Part shown: positions 1 to 11,434 of the stretch, one piece after another | Numbering within the stretch: position 1 is the first letter of the stretch | Layout: each line of letters begins with the position of its first letter | Source: Rheum nobile | Lineage: Eukaryota > Streptophyta > Magnoliopsida > Caryophyllales > Polygonaceae | Direction: 5' to 3' | Length of the DNA: 64,000 nt | NCBI GenBank assembly: GCA_027886185.1 | Contig: WOAB01000124.1 | Span: forward strand, 1,116,001-1,180,000 | Translations under genes and position numbers: made by a program | The notes under the pieces: model-generated | Database searches by the model: none | What the model was told of the DNA's origin: nothing | What the model saw: the letters and a program-made list of their open reading frames with translations, nothing else

Positions 1-724
1 ACAGCGGCACGCACAACGGTTCGCCGGGGTTGTCTTCGCTGGGATGGAGCGCTCGTTGCCGGGAGATAGCGCGGCGACAGTGGCTCCGACCTCCAGCGGC
101 AACTCTCGGTTCTGGACAATAGCAGCGACATGCCACACCTCGCACCAGTAGCTCATGGCGACAACAGAACGCAGCCACAGTGGCTCGGCTCACGTAGCTC
201 ATGAACAGCGGCTTCGTATTGGGTCACCGGTGGGAGAGACGCCGGGAGAGCAGCCGAGACGATAAAAGAACAGAGGAAGACAAGTGAGTTGATGGGGTGC
301 CCGGTTTCCTTCTGATCCAGCTTTATTTGAAGCCCCAGGGAAGAAGACGTGTAACATCCCGGACTATCCAACTCAAGAGATGCACAAGGGACACGTACAC
401 GGGAGAGGCGAGCTACGTGCAAATTTTATGCCGCACAGGGGGAAACGTATGCGGGAGAGGCGAGCTACGTGCAAATTTTATGGCCACACAATTTGTGGGG
501 GGAAATTTGGTATGGGTTTTAAACCCCAGAAATTATATGTTTAATTGAATCCAAACAAATATTCTAAGTCCCGAAATACATCGAATGTATTTTATACAAC
601 TCAGGGAATTATTTCGGAGATCATGGATGTTAAAATCCGAACTCCACTGAAAGCGAAATAATTAATTTGAACGAAGGTTGGGAAAATTACCCAAATATCC
701 TTACTAAAATTAAGGGGTATTACA
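1..724 (-). repeat. B1 3' LTR (partial)
   Basis: Direct repeat of the outer end of the LTR at 3187-5801, with few substitutions over 700 bp. It ends at 724 with the reverse complement of TGTAATA and is followed at once by the polypurine tract. The open frames here (153-422 minus, 297-548 plus) recur in the other LTR and are not genes. Confidence 0.85.
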
Positions 725-740
725 TTACTACCCCCTTAAG
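725..740 (-). other. Polypurine tract of B1
   Basis: On the minus strand the sequence reads AAGGGGGTAGTAA directly before the LTR start TGTAATA. This is where plus-strand priming would occur. The same layout, preceded by a conserved GAAACTT-type stem (TTTCG..CGAAA), occurs at 14231 and 29690 in related elements. Confidence 0.7.
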
Positions 741-2160
741 AAAAGTTTCGACCCCGAAACTTGCATTAAACTAATAAGGAACATGCCTCAACATCAACTT
801 TACTATCTGAACTTAATATCCTTAATCATAACCGGCCCTTATGCCATGTCTTTATCTCACAATCTTATCTCCTACAACATACCAGGTAATAACTCTTACT
901 ACCTCCACAAGATCATGTCTACCTTAAAATAATGGTCTCCTACCACCATAACGATATTACTACACTTTTAATAGAAGAACACACATTTCTCCTCCAATCT
1001 CCTTATAGACAAATCCAAGGTTTACACATTAACTTCTTATAACTCAGATATTAAATCTTAGTAACCTCAAATCATAACTTCCTTAATTCCTTAAAGATAT
1101 CTCCCACAATTTCATTACTCATTATTATCGGTTTTGGCCCTTATACCAAATTCCAACTTGGGATCCTTTCGGTAATGACTTAACTTATTCCTTTAATCAC
1201 TTTATAACTTGAACCTTCAAGATTCCTTAGCTTTCTTAATTCCCTTATTGGTACTTTACACAATTCCATTATTTATCTCAAAGTAAGACTGACCTTACGC
1301 CATCTCTAACTTAAAATCCTTACAAGAATAATTTAACACATCTCTTTAAACAATTTCTAACTTAACTCCTTTAAGATTCAAGAACAACCATAATATCTTA
1401 TTCCTACTTTCCTCGAAACGTATCACATAAGATATTACTCCTATCTCCTCCAAGAGAGTGATACCATAAGCCTTATAGATGACATACTCACAAGATGTCA
1501 ATCTTAGACAATTCCCAAGAGTCATAACTCTTCATCCTTTGGAAATTCCACTTATCGAGTCCAACGACTCGTACTGTCTTAAATGACTTATTTCTAACTT
1601 AACTCTTTATATTCATCACACAATCTACTATCCATCCAGGACTTAATCGCATCATTTCCTTATATTACCTCAAACGAATCTCAAATAGATCTCCCCAAAG
1701 GATACCTATGATTTCGTACACTTGGCTTTTTCAAAAGCTTTAATCATTGGTCCTACATGGGTCATACTTACTTATGATCCCGACCATCATAAATCCGGAT
1801 TTCACAGTCTTACTCAAGATCACAATAGGGGAAACGGGTTCCTGTTGAACTATTTCCTTAATCAACTTATTCCTTCACAACACTTTATCCACACTAATAC
1901 CTATAGCATGATTCCATCACTAGGCATTCCGGATTTTGCACTAGTCTACCTCTATATACTTCTAATAGAACAAAAAAAAATCTCAAGTACACAAGTGATG
2001 TATAACTCTTAATCTCATCAACTCCACATAACCTATACCTCCAAATGCTAGGAATATGATGTTTCAAGAAGAAATAAATCTTTCCATAACTTATCCCAAT
2101 ATCCTTATTTCCTAAAAGATACTCATAAATAAACACTTTAGGCATCAAACTCTTCTAGCC
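741..2160. other. B1 internal region without recognisable coding capacity
   Basis: About 1.4 kb of AT-rich sequence between the B1 polypurine tract and its acidic-repeat remnant. Neither strand gives a frame with retroelement motifs. The short frames at 1722-2012 (plus) and 1894-2148 (minus) are low-complexity and have no recognisable domain. It looks like filler of a large non-autonomous LTR element. Confidence 0.5.
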
Positions 2161-2457
2161 TTGCCTTACGAGGTCTTTCTCCGGGTCCTCATCGGGAGTT
2201 CCTTCTGGATCTTCCCTCGGATCTTCCCCATCTCGAGGATCTTCATCAGGGTTTTCCTCTGGATCTTCCTCTTCCTAAGGATCTTCCGCAGGATCTTCCT
2301 CCTCTCGAGGATCTTCCTCCGGATCTTCCTTCGGATCTTCCTTCTTCTGAGGATTTTCCTCGGGATCTCCCCTAGGATTTTCCTCTCCTTGAGGATCTTC
2401 CTTAGGATTTTCCTCGGGATTTTCCTTAGAGTTCCCTTGGAAATCGCTTCCATTTAA
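2161..2457 (-). pseudogene. Acidic Glu-Asp-Pro repeat remnant in B1
   Basis: On the minus strand one frame reads as a run of EEDP/KEDP/EENP-type units for roughly 95 codons, with one internal TAG, ending VRQG and a stop. Element F carries a similar acidic PEED repeat in its extra ORF (about 23815-23880), so this may be a relic of the same module. Other frames of this tract give equally long but basic or hydrophobic low-complexity products. Coding use cannot be shown. Confidence 0.45.
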
Positions 2458-3169
2458 ACGTCGTTATTACAATATCCCGTTGGCCTACCTTAACGGCTCA
2501 ACGAGTTCTACCCTAGGTTCATCCCACGAATTATCATACGGAGGCAAATCCCGACTGCATCAAGCATTAATCCTTCGTATTCATTTTCTCAACAATGAAT
2601 GTCAACGACTATGACATCATACTTAGACATCAAAACTCCTAAGAGTGATTCATTAATTATCCCATATATCAATGTAATAAAATCACTTAGAATAGATCAA
2701 CTTGGTAATTCTATAGATGAATTATGAACATAGAGCACAAGATTCATCTATACTAATCTCTCGAGCATTCACACCAAATTACTCGGAGATTACAGCACTA
2801 GGATATTAGTACTACCAGGAAGCACATACTTGATACCTTCGAGGGAACTACTAGGTCTTCCAACCTCGAAATATCTCTGAGAAACAGGAAAATCTAACAT
2901 TACTAGAGATGATAGAATCATCTCGGCACCTTTCCGAGTCCTTTCAAAGAATAGACAAACACCTATGTCTTACAACAATAAGAAGAAGCCAGTCTTTCTA
3001 GATATAGAGGTAACCCCCATACCTCTCATATCAGACTAAAGAAGGCACGACTATGAACAGTGATATTTAAAATTCTTTTCATTTTGAAAATTCAGAGCCT
3101 CCGAAAACATTTCTCAATTTAAAACGAGTAAATGGTTTATAAAATCCCAAACCCGTTTTGAAAACTTTC

Positions 3170-3182
3170 GGCTCTAATACCA
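3170..3182 (-). other. Primer-binding site of B1
   Basis: Minus strand reads TGGTATTAGAGCC, one base from the plant initiator-Met tRNA 3'-end complement TGGTATCAGAGCC. It lies 4 bases from the LTR edge at 3187. The same spacing and sequence are found in copy A and element F. Confidence 0.8.
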
Positions 3183-3186
3183 AATC

Positions 3187-5801
3187 TGTAACACCCCTAA
3201 ATTTTAACCCATTTGGAAATGTATTACTGCCAGTGACCTCAGTTTCCATACCAAAGCCATCCCAGACTTTACCATTGAAACACAAATCCTAAAGAACAAT
3301 TATGATACAAAATCATCATAATTTTCATTGAAACCATAAGTTCCGGAATTACATCCCAATTCCGAAAAGGATTAAACTCAGAATAATTGAAATACATCGG
3401 AAGTCTTTCAAAATCTTACAAAAGGGTCTTGATCACAATGATCATCTCCTAAGGATCTCAACCTGATTAAAATCATTAAAACATCCAAAAACCACCATTG
3501 TCTTCATAGTCGTTCTAGCCTTTGTTTCTCGGATTCTTATCTGATGTGCCGAATCGAACGGATGACACCAACCAACCATGCAGAGAACAATTACGGTTGG
3601 TTAGTCTAATGAAAGACTACGCAAGGGTACAAAGCAGAGTGGTTCGAAGTAGTCGTATTAGGTTAGACTCATCGTTTCTCGAATGAAAACCGATGACGAT
3701 AGTCAACCACCATACTCCTACTGGAATATATCAAGCAGCATGATCAAGAAAAGATTCTGAAAGACCGAGTCTTACAGCAATCAACCCAAAAGAAGACTCC
3801 AATGAATTGAGTCTTATCGGAAAGCATGACAAATGTCTGGAACATTATAATTTCACACAAGCGTTTAAAACGACTTGATGTTTCGGTTCACGACCAACCT
3901 CATCGCACAATGCGAATCCAGATTGGAAAGAGAACTTTACTCTGATCAAAGTCAAGACGAGCTTTCCTAGCTGCACTACACTTAGCTGCACTACTCACCC
4001 AAGGTATATTAATCATGTGCTATGACGGCACTTATCTTATTTAATTCCAAAACGCGCATCATGTTATAGGCTTTTAAATATATGTATCGCCATGAGGGAC
4101 ATATATTGAATATATGTTTCACCATGAAGGACATATAGGACATATGTTTCACCATGAGGGACATACTCCTGAATGGGACGAATCCCAAGATTTGTAGCAT
4201 CAGTTAAGTGCCACCATCTCTATACCCGAGTATAGAGATCGGTCATGACCCACCAAATGGTTTTTGGGTTTATCACCCTTTGCACCATTAATCATTATTA
4301 AGAAACGACTGGACCTCGAATAGTCCATCGCTCCTACGAATACTCGTGCTAACTAAACAGTTCAACACAGTAATAATCATATCAAAGCCCTCCAGGCTAA
4401 TATCATAAATATATATCTATAATAGCGTTGTTCTAGCAGATATACAACCTATTATAATATCATATTTTAATCCATATTATTTATCAAAACTGTTCCCAAT
4501 AAAACAGTAAATCATTCCAAATTAATTACTCAATTAAACCATTGATAATTAATGGAAATATGGAATGATGAGCAAGAGAGAACCGCCACTTGCCTGGAGT
4601 AGATTCGGCGATGAATCTAGACGAGACGACTACTGATGATATACTTTCCGAGGATATGGCCTAAGCTTCAGATAGCTCCAACAGATTACGAGTCCACACG
4701 CGATCCCGCACATGACATATTAATTAATCTCAATTAATTTGTCTGGACGAACTTAAGGAATTAAATTCAATAAATTCTTATGATTTTAAATCATAAGAAT
4801 ATTGATTGAATTTTCCTAAAGACAGATACGGATAAAAGGAAATCGAAATTATACCGCTCGATCGATCTCTGGTTAAAATTGGACTGGATGCCTAATTGGG
4901 CTAACTCGGCCCAACAACAACTAAACAAAGGAGGGGGGCCCCACTTGTCTTCAACCTCCGAATTGAAACAACAATAACAGAGGGGAGCTCGGCCTCAACA
5001 ACACGATCGACAGGGGTTTCTTCGCTGGTGCTTCCGCCGCCTCGTCGTCGGGAGGAAAGCCACCGCAGCAACAGCGACACGCACAACGGCTCGTCGGGGT
5101 TGTCTTCGCTGGGATGGAGCGCTCGTCGCCGGGAGATAGCGGCGGCGGCAGTGGCTCCGACCTCCAGCGGCAACTCTCGGTTCTGGACAATAGCAGCGAC
5201 GTGCCACACCTCGCACCAGTAGCTCGTGGCGACAACATAACGCAGCCACAGTGGCTCGGCTCACGTAGCTCATGAACAGCGGCTCCGTATTGGGTCACCG
5301 GCGGGAGAGATGCTGGGGAGAGCACCCGAGACGATAAAAGAACAGAGGAAGACGAGTGAGTTGATGGGGTGCCCGGTTTCCTTCTGATCCAGCTTTATTT
5401 GAAGCCCCAGGGAAGAAGACGTGTAACATCCCGGACTATCCAACTCAAGAGATGCACAGGGGACACGTACACGGGAGAGGCGAGCTACGTGCAAATTTTA
5501 TGCCGCACAGGGGGACACGTATGCGGGAGAGGCGAGCTACGTGCAAATTTTATGGCCACACAATTTGTGGGGGGAAATTTGGTATGGGTTTTAAATCCCA
5601 GAAATTATATGTTTAATTGTAACCAAACAAATATTCTAAGTCCCGAAAATACATCGAATGTATTTTATACAACTCAGGGAATTATTTCGGAGATTATGGA
5701 TGTTACGGAAAATCCGAACTCCACTGAAAGCGAAATAATTAATTTGAACGAAGGTTGGGAAAATTACCCAAATATCCTTACTAAAATTAAGGGGTATTAC
5801 A
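3187..5801 (-). repeat. B1 5' LTR
   Basis: Delimited by the primer-binding site on the left and the TGTAATA terminus on the right (2615 bp). It shares its outer 150 bases and the region around 3550-4450 with the LTRs of copy A and element F, but its middle (about 4900-5350) is a different GC-rich block. A roughly 35-bp unit containing CACCATGAGGGACATA is tandemly repeated at about 4080-4166. The frames at 4901-5325 and 5369-5935 fall in or cross the LTR and are not genes. Confidence 0.85.
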
Positions 5802-6705
5802 ACTATAGACCACATAGTCATCATTTCCTTCTGGTAGCGCTAACTTTGGTGCGGAGGTCAGACACTGTTTCAATTTCTGAAACTGGCCTCGCACTTGTCA
5901 TTCCGGACAAACTTCTTGTGGATCTTGCGGAGTAAACCAACAAGTCCTAAGAAACTGCACACCTCCTTCCATTCTGAGGCCGCTTCCAATTAGCTACTGC
6001 TTCAATCTTCTGGGGATCAACCATAACCCCATTCGCATTGATCACATGGCCTAAGAAAGCCACTTCCTTGATCCAAAAGTCACACTTAGACAACTTTACA
6101 TATAGTTGATTTTGTCTAAGGACCGACAAAATAATCCAAAGATGTTCCTCATGAGCTTCCACACTCAGGGAAAAATCAAAATACCATCGATGAAGACCAC
6201 CACGAACTTATCCAAGTACTGGTGAAAACATCGATGCATCAGATCCATGAAAACTGCTGGAGCATTGATAAGTCCAAATGGCATGACTACGAACTCGTAG
6301 TGACCATACCTCATCTGGAAAGTAATCCTCGGAATATCTTTCTCACGAATCCTGAGTTGGTGGTAACCAGACCTCATATCGATTTTGGAAAAGACTTTTG
6401 CTCCTTGTAATTGATCCAACAGATCATCAATCCTCAACAACAGATATTTATTCTTGATCGTGACTTTATTCAACTCCCCAAAGTCGATACGAAGTCGAAA
6501 CGATCCATCTTTCTTCTTGACAGACAAAACTGGATCACCCCAAGGCGATGCACTCGGCCTTATGTATCCTTTCTTGAGAAGATCCTTGAGTTGTTTCTTC
6601 AACTCTTGCATCTCAATCAGGAGTCATCCGATACGGTGCCTCCGAAATCGGCATAGTACCAGGCTTGAGATCAATTGTAAACTCCACGTCACGATACGGG
6701 GTAAC
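5802..6705 (-). pseudogene. Copy A reverse transcriptase fragment
   Basis: Minus frame from 6611 matches the chromovirus RT: a KKDGS block, the [15 protein letters not shown] block and the [14 protein letters not shown] block. The catalytic box reads FIDGIL instead of FIDDIL, so one active-site aspartate is lost. A single-base deletion near 6163 breaks the frame after ILIFP. The next frame (6162-5947) continues through CDFWIKEVAFLGHV, which still has the Trp that is mutated to a stop in element F. Further downstream about 80 bp found in F is deleted. The segment ends at the B1 insertion. Confidence 0.85.
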
Positions 6706-7353
6706 TGTTTTGGGGCGAAAAGACCTAACGAATCCAAATCCCCTTAAAGAGGGCAACTAGACAATTTGTTAGACAAATTATATCTAAATAATCCAAATCA
6801 ACTAATCAATCAAGAGAATGAGAGTAAATGAATATAATATAAACTTATCTCCCTTGAATGAGAGGTGAATCAAATACATAAATTAAGCCGTCGGTCGCTT
6901 TAATGTTGGAGTAACGGACTGAGTACAAGAATGATCTCGTATGCGAGTAGAACAACAGTAGAACAATGATAGAAAGCTGCTTAAATTGAGTAATAATGAG
7001 CATCTGTGGTTGTGTGTCGTTACAGAATTGATCCGGGGCCCTTACAAGAGAGTTTTCTCTACAATTTATACTACTTCTAGTCTTCAATCGGTTGGCAGAT
7101 CCGCCGAGATTCATGGAAGTTGTTGTAGGTCGGTTGAGATTGTCCGAGATCTGCGGGAGACGTTCAGATGTGTACTGGTTGCTCCGAAATCCGCGGAGGT
7201 CGTCGCTTTAACCACTGGTTGCCCCGATATCTCTGGTAGGCTGAACTGACCGGACCTAGATTTGTGGAGGTTGTTGTTGACCGGATCTTCTAGAAGGCAT
7301 CCTTGATTCAAGCGATTGGGCCGATCTAATAGGCTGAAAATCGAGGCCCAACA
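6706..7353 (-). repeat. Element C 3' LTR
   Basis: 648 bp, almost identical to 8678-9325, with scattered single-base differences (for example near 7018 and 7180), so insertion was relatively recent compared with its host element. The recurring 87-89 aa frames in both copies reflect the repeat, not genes. Confidence 0.9.
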
Positions 7354-7620
7354 ATTGCCCCAAAATTAAACTGGGTCGGAGCGTCGAGTGATGAGACGGT
7401 TTGATTTTATAACTTCCACTTCGTTGCAGGTGTTCTGGCGACAGGGCCGACGTGTGTGTTGCTCAAGCTGAGAGTCAGCTTAATACAGCCAATAATCGTG
7501 TGAAGACGACTGAGGGCGTTTCTTGTGATGACGAAGGGTCAGGAGACCACTCCTTGTTTGTCGTTTGTTTTGTTATGCAGGTGGACTCGTTAGTCGCTTC
7601 CTGGTTAAGTCATGTGGCGT

Positions 7621-7760
7621 TGGTCGTGTAGACATGTCGTTGGTCGTGTAAAACTGTAGTCGGTCGTGTAGACCTGTAGTCGGTCGTGTAGACCTATAGT
7701 CAGTCATGTAGACCTATAGTCGGTCGTGTAGACCTGTAGTCGGTCGTGTAGACCTGTAAT
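7621..7760. repeat. 20-bp tandem repeat, 7 units, inside element C
   Basis: Seven head-to-tail units of CGGTCGTGTAGACCTGTAGT with few substitutions, exactly 20 bp each. Read through, 20 bp is not a multiple of three, so the array is not a protein repeat. It sits in the non-coding part of element C toward its 3' LTR. Confidence 0.9.
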
Positions 7761-8246
7761 GTGGCATGCTTTGTGTGTCGGGGGAGGAGTTGTATGTATG
7801 AAAAGACGAACGCCCTGGGTAGGACAAGTCTTTGTAAGTAGTTTGTAGTATGTCGTGTCCTCTACTCCCCGTGTACCGATCGATCGTGTAATGTGTATTG
7901 TAAGCATTGTGTATGTTTGTGTATGTTGATCAACTTGACTTTGTCTTGAGGCCTCTTGTTATGTTCCTGTTGAAGACACTTGAAAAGTATGGAAAAGATC
8001 AAAGGGTGACCGTTGGTGTGAGTCTAACGGTCCTCCAATGCTTAAGTTAGTAAAGTATTGGATAAGTATAATCGACTGAATGTAAATGAATTACAACGTA
8101 TAAGTTTTCAAAAGTTAGATGACTTCCAATGGGTCGTGTTCCAGCTTGGTCGTTTTCCCAATCTTCGACTACTGGGGAACTAGATTTTGAATGAATTGAC
8201 CAGATCGGCAAATGAAGCGACCGAACCCAATCGGTTGAACGACACT
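7761..8246. other. Non-coding internal part of element C
   Basis: Between the 20-bp array and the gag-like frame. The 67-aa frame at 7704-7907 overlaps the array and has no recognisable domain. Nothing else is seen. Confidence 0.4.
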
Positions 8247-8675
8247 CTAAGTGATCAGAGCCATGGGTGTCGGGATTGCCCCATTGTTGAGACGTGCTTG
8301 TAGGCCTTCAGTGTTGACCATGCGTCTTGATCCGCCTGGGACCGATGCAACCGAATTCACCTGCGATTTTAAAAGTTCATTTTCACGAATTAGTTGTGTA
8401 ATTTCAACTTTAGATTGGATGCTTAGGGTTTTGGTTCTTAGGCATTGTTGAACCGATTCCTCTTGGAGGATGCTCATATTCTTTACCAACTCTTGGATCT
8501 GGACGTCTAGGATTGGTTGGTTGGCGAGATCTTCGGTTTGACCTACGATCGGGAGGTTGGCTTGAACTTGTTCTTCAACGACAATCATGGGGATTCCAGC
8601 ATCGGCTATGATTGGATGTAGATTGGATCGTTGATCGGATCGTTGATTGGCTAGATGCCCCACGGTGGGCACCAA
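8247..8675 (-). CDS. Element C gag-like leader ORF (partial gag)
   Basis: Open minus-strand frame of about 142 codons that begins within the PBS region (VPTVGHLANQ) with no upstream ATG; the first ATG is near residue 31. It contains a predicted helical stretch rich in Glu, Gln, Leu and Ile (IQELVKNMSILQEE... ELLKSQV). The position, starting right at the PBS, is typical of gag in Tat-type Gypsy elements, but I see no zinc knuckle. It is probably an N-terminal gag remnant kept because it overlaps cis-acting sequence. Function is inferred from position only. Confidence 0.45.
   Translation of the reverse strand: MVPTVGHLANQRSDQRSNLHPIIADAGIPMIVVEEQVQANLPIVGQTEDLANQPILDVQIQELVKNMSILQEESVQQCLRTKTLSIQSKVEITQLIRENELLKSQVNSVASVPGGSRRMVNTEGLQARLNNGAIPTPMALIT
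8658..8674 (-). other. Primer-binding site of element C
   Basis: Minus strand TGGTGCCCACCGTGGGG begins 3 bases inside the LTR edge at 8678. The TGG start fits the CCA end of a tRNA; the exact tRNA partner is not assigned. Confidence 0.6.
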
Positions 8676-8677
8676 AT

Positions 8678-9325
8678 TGTTTTGGGGCGAAAAGACCTAA
8701 CGAATCCAAATCGCCTTAAGGAGGGCAACTAGACAATTTGTTAGACAAATTATATCTAAATAATCCAAATCAACTAATCAATCAAGAGAATGAGAGTAAA
8801 TGAATATAATATAAACTTATCTCCCTTTAATGAGAGGCGAATCAAATACAGAAATTAAGTCGTCGGTCGCTTTAATGTTGGAGTAACGGACTGAGTACAA
8901 GAATGATCTCGTATGCGAGTAGAACAACAGTAGAACAATGATAGAAAGCTGCTTAAATTGAGTAATAATGAGCATTTGTGGTTGTGTGTCATTACAGAAT
9001 TGATCCGGGGCCCTTACAAGAGAGTTTTCTCTACAATTTATACTACTTCTAGTCTTCAATCGGTTGGCAGATCCGCCGAGATTCATGGAAGTTGTTGTAG
9101 GTCGGTTGAGATTGTCCGAGATCTGCGGGAGACGTTCAGATGTGTACTAGTTGCTCCAAAATCCGAGGAGGTCGTCGCTTTAACCACTGGTCGCCCCGAT
9201 ATCTCTGGTAGGTTGAACTGACCGGACCTAGATTTGTGGAGGTTGTTGTTGACCGGATCTTCTAGAAGGCATCCTTGATTCAAGCGATTGGGCCGATCTA
9301 ATAGGCTGAAAATCGAGGCCCAACA
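8678..9325 (-). repeat. Element C 5' LTR
   Basis: Second copy of the 648-bp repeat. Its outer end (minus strand TGTTGGGCC) abuts the target duplication GTAAC at 9326-9330. Confidence 0.9.
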
Positions 9326-10090
9326 GTAACCAGGAATATCTTTCGAAAAGACATCCGAAAAATTCACAAACGATTGGAATATTAAGAACTAAAGGTTCAT
9401 CTTTCATGGGCGGATCCAGGTAGCAAAGGTATCCGACACAACCTTGTCGAAGTAGCTTAAACGCAGCCATCGCATTGATAAGCCTACCGTTATCAGCGTC
9501 ATTCAGACCCTTAAATCTGCATACACACTGGCCCCCAGATGACACCATCACAGTCTTCGAGCTAAAATCGATTACCGCCCCATGACGCGTCAGCCAATCC
9601 ATACTGAGAAAAATATCGTATGGAACCATGGCTATCTAGATCAAATCTGTTTCAAACTCCTTACCCTGAATGGTAATAAGAATTTCCAAAAGACGCTTGG
9701 TTCCAACTAAATGGTCACCATTTTGGACCAGCCCATTACATGGTTTACAGATGGCCCACTAGTGGCTCCGAGCCCAAGCCCAGCCATTTCTAGCGTCCAC
9801 TGTTGCCATGGGCCGCAGTCCATACACCTCAACCCATCCTTGGGGGCCCTACCTATAATAGGCAGCCATTGTCAAGAGGTTGTTGGTGAGTCTCGAACAC
9901 GAGACCTCACCCTTTACCAAGCAGTGAAACTCTAACTTGGTATCAACCAAATGTTCATTAATAGGAAGATTTACAACGAAAGGTTTACAACCTTGTTGCA
10001 CACAAAACTTAACTTACTAACACAACTATCCAAAATTAAAGACTGGGTAACACCCAAATCAACAACATACCAACAGAAGGTAGAAGTAGT
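9326..10090 (-). pseudogene. Copy A protease region, split by a SINE
   Basis: Minus strand from 10090 downwards: an in-frame TAA joins gag to a region reading VVDLGVTQS, the degenerate form of the retroviral-type aspartic protease motif (normally DSGATHS). The frame resumes after the SINE as MVPYDIFLSMDWLTRHGAVIDF, matching the GMDWL block of element F. The catalytic Asp is still encoded here but DSG has become DLG. The coding region then runs into element C. Confidence 0.8.
9714..9935 (-). mobile_element. tRNA-derived SINE, 5'-truncated
   Basis: About 222 bp present in copy A but absent from the matching protease region of element F. It is flanked by 18-bp imperfect target duplications at 9696-9713 and 9936-9953 (15 of 18 identical, CTTGGTNNCAACNAAATG). 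On the minus strand it begins with a tRNA-like head containing a good Pol III B box (GTGTTCGAGAC, near 9895); the A box is incomplete, which suggests 5' truncation. The body contains GGGCC-rich stretches. The plus-strand frame at 9711-9935 is not a gene. Confidence 0.75.
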
Positions 10091-11434
10091 TTAAGCATTT
10101 AGAGCATCGGGTCCATCCGCCTCACGTATCTCGTAAAGGCGTTGACCTTGACTTTCAGAAGCCACTTGGGCTTTCCCCTTGTTCTGCACAATTGTCTGCA
10201 TTGAAGGACTAAGAGCTTCCACTGGACTGAACCTGGGTCGGTTGTTCTGATTAACAGACCATTGCCGTGACTCAGCTCCTTTCCACCTCATCTGTTGACA
10301 GAATGTCTGCATATGGCCCTCCTTTCCGCAGCCATAGCACGTCTTCTTGTCCTTCAGACATTCATTGCTCTTGTGCCCGTGCGTACCACAGTTGTAGCAC
10401 TGGATCAGACTCTTGCCCTGACCCGAATGTTGCGTAGACCCATCATGAGTCATATTCGTTTTTGCTCGGCCAGATTTGGCAAAGTCAGATGATGGCGCGA
10501 GACGTTTAAACCCACTCGTCTGAGGCTGGTTCTGCACTTGCCTCTGGCTATTACGCTTCTTGGTCGACTCCTCCAGAGTCACCTCCAACTTATAGGCTGC
10601 ATCCACGTACTGCTCCAAGGTAGAGCATCTGTGACGCACCATCCACGGCTTAATATCTGGGCTCATCCATTCATGGAAGTACCAGATCTTCTGCTCCTCG
10701 TTGGGCACATCCTGCCCAGCGTACTGCAGCAAATGATTGAACTTGGTCGCTAGCTCAGTCACTTTTAATCCCTCCGTCTTTGGATAGAGGAATTCCTTAT
10801 GCTTTTCTTCCCTCATAGCTCGAGAGAAGAAACGATCAGTCATTTTAGCCTTGAACATTCCCCAGTTTAAATCAACATGATCAGCTAGACCGGTGTTCTC
10901 CCACCATTCGCTAGCATCTTCCTTCAATTGAAGGGAAGCAATGTGCACTTTCTCCGCTTCTGTGCACTCAACATTACAAAATAACCGTTCTATATGTGAG
11001 AACCAATGAGCCACTCTGACTGGCTCTCCTTTTCCATCATAGCTGTCAGGCCTCATAGAGTTAATGACCTTCAGGACTCGGCCATAATCACCTCTATTCC
11101 TGACTGCCTCTTATCGGTGTACATGGACATCTTGTTCCTCAAGCCTAGGAACTACTGGAGGAATTGGCACAGCCTGTGCCTGAGGCGCGTTTGGTCGTAT
11201 TATATCTGTGAAAACTTGCATTACAATACCCCGTATTGCCTCAACTGCTGCTGCATCAAACACCACTGGAGCGTTGGCCGAAGCTTGGCCATTGCCTCTT
11301 GGATTGTTATGAGAAACAGACTCGTGTTCCTCCACAGGGTTCGCAACATTCCTCACGTTTGGCCTGGGGTCATTACTCGGCCCAGCACCAACACGAATAG
11401 TGTTCCTCGTGTTCACCATCTGTTTACTGGTCAA
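10091..11434 (-). pseudogene. Copy A gag (one nonsense codon)
   Basis: Starts at 11434 with MVNTRNTIRVGAGPS and continues in one frame to 10091, interrupted only by a TAA at 11113-11111. It carries the Gypsy gag core (YDGKGEPVRVAHWFSHIERLF, ASEWWENTG) and two complete CCHC knuckles, CYNCGTHGHKSNEC and CYGCGKEGHMQTFC. The second knuckle keeps the Gln codon CAG that is TAG in element F. It would encode the capsid and nucleocapsid precursor. Antisense frames in this stretch are shadows. Confidence 0.88.

Larger units (their letters stand above)
1..5801 (-). mobile_element. Non-autonomous Ty3/Gypsy element (B1), 3' LTR cut by window edge
   Basis: Positions 1-724 match about 5069-5801 in direct orientation, which identifies two LTRs. 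Read on the minus strand, the 5' LTR is 3187-5801 (begins TGTAATA, ends TTACA) and the 3' LTR runs off the window at base 1. Between them lie a primer-binding site (3170-3182), a purine-rich tract beside the 3' LTR and about 2.46 kb with no recognisable gag, protease, RT or integrase. The leader keeps a decayed start of the extra ORF found intact in element F, and 2161-2457 encodes an acidic repeat. The element is inserted in the pol of copy A. The right flank begins ACTAT at 5802; the other flank and its TSD lie outside the window. It would need proteins in trans to move. Confidence 0.8.
6706..9325 (-). mobile_element. Small non-autonomous LTR retroelement (C) with 648-bp LTRs
   Basis: Two nearly identical 648-bp direct repeats (6706-7353, 8678-9325) flank 1.3 kb. 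The outer ends are TG...CA and a perfect 5-bp target duplication GTAAC is present at 6701-6705 and 9326-9330. Read on the minus strand there is a PBS-like TGGTGCCCACCGTGGG next to the 5' LTR and a TTTTGGGGCAAT tract before the 3' LTR, resembling the layout of plant Tat-type Gypsy elements. Only one gag-like frame is present, with no pol, so it depends on a partner. It lies between the protease and RT of copy A. Confidence 0.92.

Noticed and set aside
2166..2453. Basic RKI-repeat protein on the minus strand, and the IFL-repeat frame on the plus strand
   Set aside because: These are alternative frames of a low-complexity tract whose acidic frame better matches element F.
5369..5935. 188-aa plus-strand ORF
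   Set aside because: It crosses the LTR end of B1 into antisense copy A pol. Its first part recurs at 297-548, and no domain is seen.
7621..7760. CRISPR-like array
   Set aside because: Units are contiguous 20-bp tandem copies without spacers, in a plant retroelement.
9860..9935. A tRNA gene on the minus strand
   Set aside because: The B box is good but the cloverleaf is incomplete, and the 18-bp flanking duplications fit a SINE.
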